This document shows positions 60,373-64,000 of a stretch of 64,000 bases of DNA, piece by piece (position 1 is the first letter of the stretch; every line of letters starts with the position of its first letter). Made by a program: the position numbers and the translations under genes. The stretch is taken from NCBI GenBank assembly GCA_947626915.1, contig CANQUA010000004.1, positions 17,754 through 81,753 of the forward strand, given 5' to 3'. The notes beneath the pieces are model-generated. The model was given only the letters and a program-made list of their open reading frames with translations, was not told the origin of the DNA and did not search any database. Source of the stretch: an uncultured Lachnospiraceae bacterium. GTDB taxonomy: Bacteria > Bacillota > Clostridia > Lachnospirales > Lachnospiraceae.

Positions 60373-61583
60373 GGCGGATTTTGTTGTGGTTTCTCCTCTG
60401 CTGCAAGCGGTATCTGAAAAAACCGTCGTTTCTTCTGCTCGTTTGCCTGCTTCCTGCGGTGTGCTTTCTGATCAGGATAAGCGAGAAGGACGGGCTGCAG
60501 CAGGTGAATATCGCGGTCTGCGCCCTGGGAAGCGGGGATGCGGCGGAGAAACAACCAGGGCCCGGGGATACGGGAAACAGACCTGAGCCCGGAGATACGG
60601 CGGAGAAGAGCCCTGAGACTGAGGATGCGGCGGAGAAACAACCAAAGACCGGAGACGCAGGAGAAACAACCGAAGCGGAACCGGGAGAGGAAGATCTGGG
60701 GACGCTCCTGGTCAGACGTCTGGTCGGGGAAGAACTGGCGGAAGAGGACGCCTTATTTCATTTTTATATCTGCGGGACAGAGGAAGAAGTAAAGGCAGAG
60801 GTGGCGGCGCGGCGGGCTGAATGCGGTTACGTGTTCGGGGACGACCTGCGGCAGAGACTTCGGGAACATGACGCCCGGCAGGCGGTCCGTGTCTACTGTG
60901 CTCCCTCAACCGTGCTGGACCGTCTGGCGGAAGAAGTGATCTTCGGGGTTCTGGCCGAGATCTACGACCGGGAACTGTTTGCGGAATATATCCGGGAGAG
61001 CGGCGTGGTGCCGGAAAACGGCCGGGAAACGGCCGGGGAAGCCTACGACCGCTGGCTAAGCGGCGGGACGGTGTTTCATTTTGAATATTGCTATCTGGAT
61101 TCCCGCACCGGCGAGATCGGCGGGCGGGAGGACCGGTCCGTTTTTCCGGTCCGCGGTCTGACGGCGGTCACGCTTTTTCTGATCGGTCTCTGCAGCGCCG
61201 TCGTACTGGAACAGGACGAGAAAAACGGGCTTTTCCTGCGGCTGGTTCCGGGGGAGAGACTGGGATGCCGTCTGGCGGCGGCGCTGGCCCCTCTGGCATG
61301 TATGGCCGTTTCCTGTCTGGCAGCTCTGTGGGCGGGCGGATGTATTGAAAGCTGGGGACGGGAACTGGCGGCGATGGCGGTCTATCTTCCGGCAGTGCTG
61401 GCGTACGGTTTCCTGCTGCAGGCGGTTTTCAGAAGTCCCCGGGCGGTCAGCTGCATGATCCCGTTCCTTGTGGCGGCGGCGTTGGTGTGCTGCCCGGTGT
61501 TCCTGGATCTGGGCCGCATTGTGCCGGAACTCGGGTTCCTGGGCAGATTGTTTCCGCCGTTCTATTACCTGAAAGCGTTCTGA
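60369..61583 (+). CDS. Second ABC-2-type permease with an acidic repeat loop
   Basis: 404 residues from ATG 60369 with GGAGAG upstream; the frame is open further upstream inside the previous gene. The plan matches its partner: helix 1 (SFLLLVCLLPAVCFLI), extracytoplasmic domain, C-terminal helices. An acidic low-complexity stretch (GDTGNRPEPGDTAEKSPETE..., residues ~58-107) is inserted right after helix 1 and encoded by imperfect DNA repeats at 60535-60690. It probably forms a heterodimer with the upstream permease. Confidence 0.8.
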   Translation: MRRILLWFLLCCKRYLKKPSFLLLVCLLPAVCFLIRISEKDGLQQVNIAVCALGSGDAAEKQPGPGDTGNRPEPGDTAEKSPETEDAAEKQPKTGDAGETTEAEPGEEDLGTLLVRRLVGEELAEEDALFHFYICGTEEEVKAEVAARRAECGYVFGDDLRQRLREHDARQAVRVYCAPSTVLDRLAEEVIFGVLAEIYDRELFAEYIRESGVVPENGRETAGEAYDRWLSGGTVFHFEYCYLDSRTGEIGGREDRSVFPVRGLTAVTLFLIGLCSAVVLEQDEKNGLFLRLVPGERLGCRLAAALAPLACMAVSCLAALWAGGCIESWGRELAAMAVYLPAVLAYGFLLQAVFRSPRAVSCMIPFLVAAALVCCPVFLDLGRIVPELGFLGRLFPPFYYLKAF

Positions 61584-61589
61584 GATGAA

Positions 61590-61618
61590 TTGATTTTTGG
61601 GAAGCGATGTGCTATAGT
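61590..61618 (+). promoter_or_regulatory. Promoter of the zinc-ribbon protein gene
   Basis: TTGATT at 61590-61595, 17 bases, TATAGT at 61613-61618, 38 bases before ATG 61657. Confidence 0.6.
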
Positions 61619-61656
61619 AAAAATCGTTAAAATATACTCTTTAGGAGGAAAAGAGA

Positions 61657-63480
61657 ATGTTTTGTAAAAATTGTGGTGCGAAGCTGGAAGACGGCGCGCT
61701 GTTTTGCCCGAAATGCGGCGCGGCCGTTCAGCGGGTAAATAACAGCTGGGAGAATGTGCAGCAGGATCAGGCGCGGCAGGAACCTCCTCAGCCGTTCCGG
61801 AATGAACCGATGGAGGAGCCGGCTGCGGATCAGGCGAATGAAAGGTTCGTCCAGCCGGCCCCCTCGCCCGTTTTCGTGCCCGTGCAGCCGCAGCCGGATG
61901 CCCCCCGGAAGCAGAAGCCTGCGAAAGGGAAACGGTCGAAACTGCCGTTAATCATTCTGGGAGTTGTGGCCGGAGTCGTCGCGGCGGGAGGCATTGCCTT
62001 TGGAATGGTGCAGAACAACCCGAAGAATGTACTGGTCAGGGCGGCTGTCAATACCTACCGGGCGGTGGTCAGCGAGGAGACGGGCGTAAGCGGTTATCTG
62101 GGGCTTAAGGATCTGGCAAAAGCCATGAGAGAGGGGAAGACGCGCCAGACATTGAGCGGCGAGGTGGATCTGGCCGCCTTGGATCTGGGCCTGCCGGAGG
62201 GAACGGCGAAGGTGACCGTCACGGCGGATACGGACGCGGGCAAGGAATTTTATCTGAATTCAGAGATCAGCGGGCTGGGGATCAACTGGCAGCTGGCGGA
62301 GTTAAGCTGCAGCCAGGATGCGCTTCTGGCAGCGGCCCCGCAGCTCTATGACCGGAGCTTTTATCTGGACCTGGCAAAGCTGAAGGAAATGATCCTAAGC
62401 GGAGAGCTTTTCACGAAGCTGGAAGAATCCTACGGCCTGGAGATAGAAGAGGATGCGAAAAACGCGGTGCAGGAAGCCATTACCGGGGAGAAGCCGGAAA
62501 TGACGGAGGCCGCGGCAGCGTATGAGGCGTACCTGAACGATGTCTGGGGGATCCTGAAGAACGGCATCAAGGTGACGAAAGCCGATGCTGTAACCTTTTC
62601 AATCGGAGGAACGGATACATCCTGTAAAGGTTATGCGGTTACGGTTGCGGCGTCAGACCTGCTGGCGATCGTTGACCGCACCGAGACTTATCTGGCGGAA
62701 GAAATGATTCCTTATATGGAAAGCGTTTACGAAGCGGCCGGCCAGGAGGAGGATCTGGCGGACGCTGTCCATGAGGCGGTCGCCGAGGCGAAGGCGGAGA
62801 TCACGGAGGATCTGCAGCTGATCGCTTATGTCGGACCCCAGAAGCGTCTGATCGCCTTAGCCTGGGACGGGGATGTGAGTGTGTCCGATACGACTGCATC
62901 CCTGGCTCTGATGGTGCGGATGGCAGGCGCGAAGAATCCGATGGATGACATGGGGCTGGCGCTGACGGTTACCGGTGAAGGCGACGCGTCCACGATGGAG
63001 CTGAACCGCCTGCTGACGGATACAGACAGCCAGATAGCGGATCAATGGTCGCTGACCATCGACGATCAGGATGTTTTGGTTATAGAGGGTTCTCTGGACA
63101 AAAACAGCGGCGGCTGGGAGATCGCGATGGACAGCGATTCCGCATCGACGGTCGTGCTCAGAGGGACGCTTCAGGATGTGGAGCCGGGCAGGAGCTTCAC
63201 GCTGGCGGTCACCGATCTGGAGGCGGACATGGAAACCTTCTCGGACGGAATGGCCGGCGCTTCCTATGAAACCGTCAGCATGGCGGACTATGGTCTGGTC
63301 CTTACCTACCGGCTCGAACCCATCGACGCTCTGAATTCCGGCAGCATCGCTTCCATGGAGAGGCTGGATCTGCTGGAAGCCGGCCCGGAAGATTTCGAAG
63401 AGGTATCCACCGCCGTCCAGAACAACCTGATGGGCCTGGTGATGCAGCTGATGGGAGCGGTCGGCTTCGGCGGCTTCTAG
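61657..63480 (+). CDS. Zinc-ribbon membrane protein with large extracytoplasmic domain
   Basis: 607 residues. The N-terminal zinc ribbon is CKNCG...CPKCG (residues 3-20). A Pro/Gln-rich linker leads to one membrane helix (PLIILGVVAGVVAAGGIAFGM, ~98-118), and ~490 residues then face outside. The outer part has beta/alpha segments without a family I can name. Such cytosolic-ribbon/one-helix proteins are common in Clostridia and are usually annotated only as zinc-ribbon domain proteins. Behind TTTAGGAGG. Confidence 0.8.
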   Translation: MFCKNCGAKLEDGALFCPKCGAAVQRVNNSWENVQQDQARQEPPQPFRNEPMEEPAADQANERFVQPAPSPVFVPVQPQPDAPRKQKPAKGKRSKLPLIILGVVAGVVAAGGIAFGMVQNNPKNVLVRAAVNTYRAVVSEETGVSGYLGLKDLAKAMREGKTRQTLSGEVDLAALDLGLPEGTAKVTVTADTDAGKEFYLNSEISGLGINWQLAELSCSQDALLAAAPQLYDRSFYLDLAKLKEMILSGELFTKLEESYGLEIEEDAKNAVQEAITGEKPEMTEAAAAYEAYLNDVWGILKNGIKVTKADAVTFSIGGTDTSCKGYAVTVAASDLLAIVDRTETYLAEEMIPYMESVYEAAGQEEDLADAVHEAVAEAKAEITEDLQLIAYVGPQKRLIALAWDGDVSVSDTTASLALMVRMAGAKNPMDDMGLALTVTGEGDASTMELNRLLTDTDSQIADQWSLTIDDQDVLVIEGSLDKNSGGWEIAMDSDSASTVVLRGTLQDVEPGRSFTLAVTDLEADMETFSDGMAGASYETVSMADYGLVLTYRLEPIDALNSGSIASMERLDLLEAGPEDFEEVSTAVQNNLMGLVMQLMGAVGFGGF

Positions 63481-63525
63481 GCCAGAAACACTGCCAGCGG
63501 CGGCCGGTTTTCAGACGGGACCCGA

Positions 63526-63617
63526 AAGGGGCTGCTGCAAAATAGAATAATGCAAAAACCGCCTGATAGTTAGCGGGAGAAAGCACGAATCATTCATGTT
63601 TTCTCCCGCTATTTTTA
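63526..63617. mobile_element. MITE-like element, truncated second copy
   Basis: Starts with the same AAGGGGCTGCTGCAAAAT as the copy at 19337 and keeps the internal hairpin (AGCGGGAGAAAGCA / TGTTTTCTCCCGCT). It loses similarity after the ATTTTT run; the right inverted repeat is missing. Confidence 0.65.
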
Positions 63618-64000
63618 ATTTTTGTCCCTTTTCTTATTATTTCCCATACTAATTTTGAATCTTAATTATAGTGAGAGTATGATTTTTATATAAATAAAGA
63701 GTTGGGGGCATTCTAATGCCAGATATTTTTGATATTTGGAACCTTAAGCATGATATTACAGACAATTTTTTAGTAAGGGGTAGTTAGGACAGGGGGTGAT
63801 AAAGTTGTAGGAAAAAATTAAGAATAACCAACATGGTAATTTATTTATCAGTATGATATATTTGATATACAGTTATAAGGAAACAGACAAATCGGGCTTT
63901 AGAAAAAAGGTGACTGATATAAAACATTGCTTGGGTTTTGGATTATTACAAATACAATGATAGTCATATTTAGTTCATCTTGTTTGTGTGCGGGACTAAG
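63618..64000. other. AT-rich DNA without recognisable genes
   Basis: A sharp drop in GC begins where the element ends. The longest plausible short frame (MPDIFDIWNLKHDITDNFLV, from about 63717) has no good ribosome site. It could be the edge of a foreign element that continues beyond the window. Confidence 0.5.

Noticed and set aside
63717..63790. Short frame in the AT-rich end
   Set aside because: Only 23 codons with a poor ribosome site; likely chance in AT-rich DNA.

Overview
The window looks like a chromosomal segment of a GC-rich anaerobic Clostridia, most probably Lachnospiraceae or a close relative. The signs are strong AGGAGG ribosome sites with some TTG/GTG starts, secreted proteins ending in aromatic choline-binding-like repeats, LplB/YtcP-type sugar permeases without their own ATPase, a TPP-controlled thiamine salvage operon, and a group-B-like [FeFe] hydrogenase. 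This assignment is inferred from gene content; there is no rRNA or other marker gene here.

Layout. 1-2.8 kb: the 3' end of a repeat-rich surface protein and a convergent SLC13/ArsB-like permease. 3-26.5 kb: one large Ter (tellurium/stress) island, all on the + strand. It runs vWA (TerY-like), PP2C phosphatase, atypical protein kinase with zinc ribbon, P-type Ca2+ ATPase, TerD, TerD-like, AIM24/TIGR00266, TerD, TerD, TerD-vWA, beta-rich-TerD, HpcH/CitE-like lyase, PRTase-TRSP and StiP-Pelota. A 1.8-kb lower-GC interruption follows (MITE-like element, small membrane protein, blasticidin-S-deaminase-like enzyme). The island then resumes with ATP-grasp, HAD phosphatase and a 1156-residue protein joining a Clp N-domain, a Clp-like AAA+ module and an FtsH-like AAA+/M41 protease. 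26.5-36.5 kb: housekeeping and accessory genes (phosphotransferase, PD-(D/E)XK nuclease, thioesterase, GH31, nitroreductase, RraA-like, FGGY kinase, AlkZ-like). 36.5-40 kb: TPP riboswitch and thiWMED. 40.2-41.5 kb: a truncated MocR-type regulator without its PLP lysine. 41.5-56.9 kb: a ROK regulator divergent from a sugar-uptake/catabolic operon that includes a 1.67-kresidue cell-surface protein. 56.9-61.6 kb: hydrogenase plus an ABC exporter. 61.6-63.5 kb: zinc-ribbon membrane protein. The last 0.4 kb is AT-rich, non-coding-looking DNA next to a truncated copy of the MITE-like element.

How the genes work together. The Ter island combines Ca2+-binding TerD proteins and a Ca2+ pump with a vWA/phosphatase/kinase signalling set. 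It also carries a metabolite-synthesis set (aldolase/lyase, PRTase, ATP-grasp, HAD, StiP) that comparative genomics has proposed to make a nucleoside-like compound. The terminal Clp/FtsH hybrid protease is the most unusual part. The 43-57 kb operon appears to bind and import a complex carbohydrate (substrate-binding lipoprotein plus two permeases) and oxidise or dephosphorylate derivatives. It also displays a leucine-rich/SLH/metallo-beta-lactamase protein on the wall.
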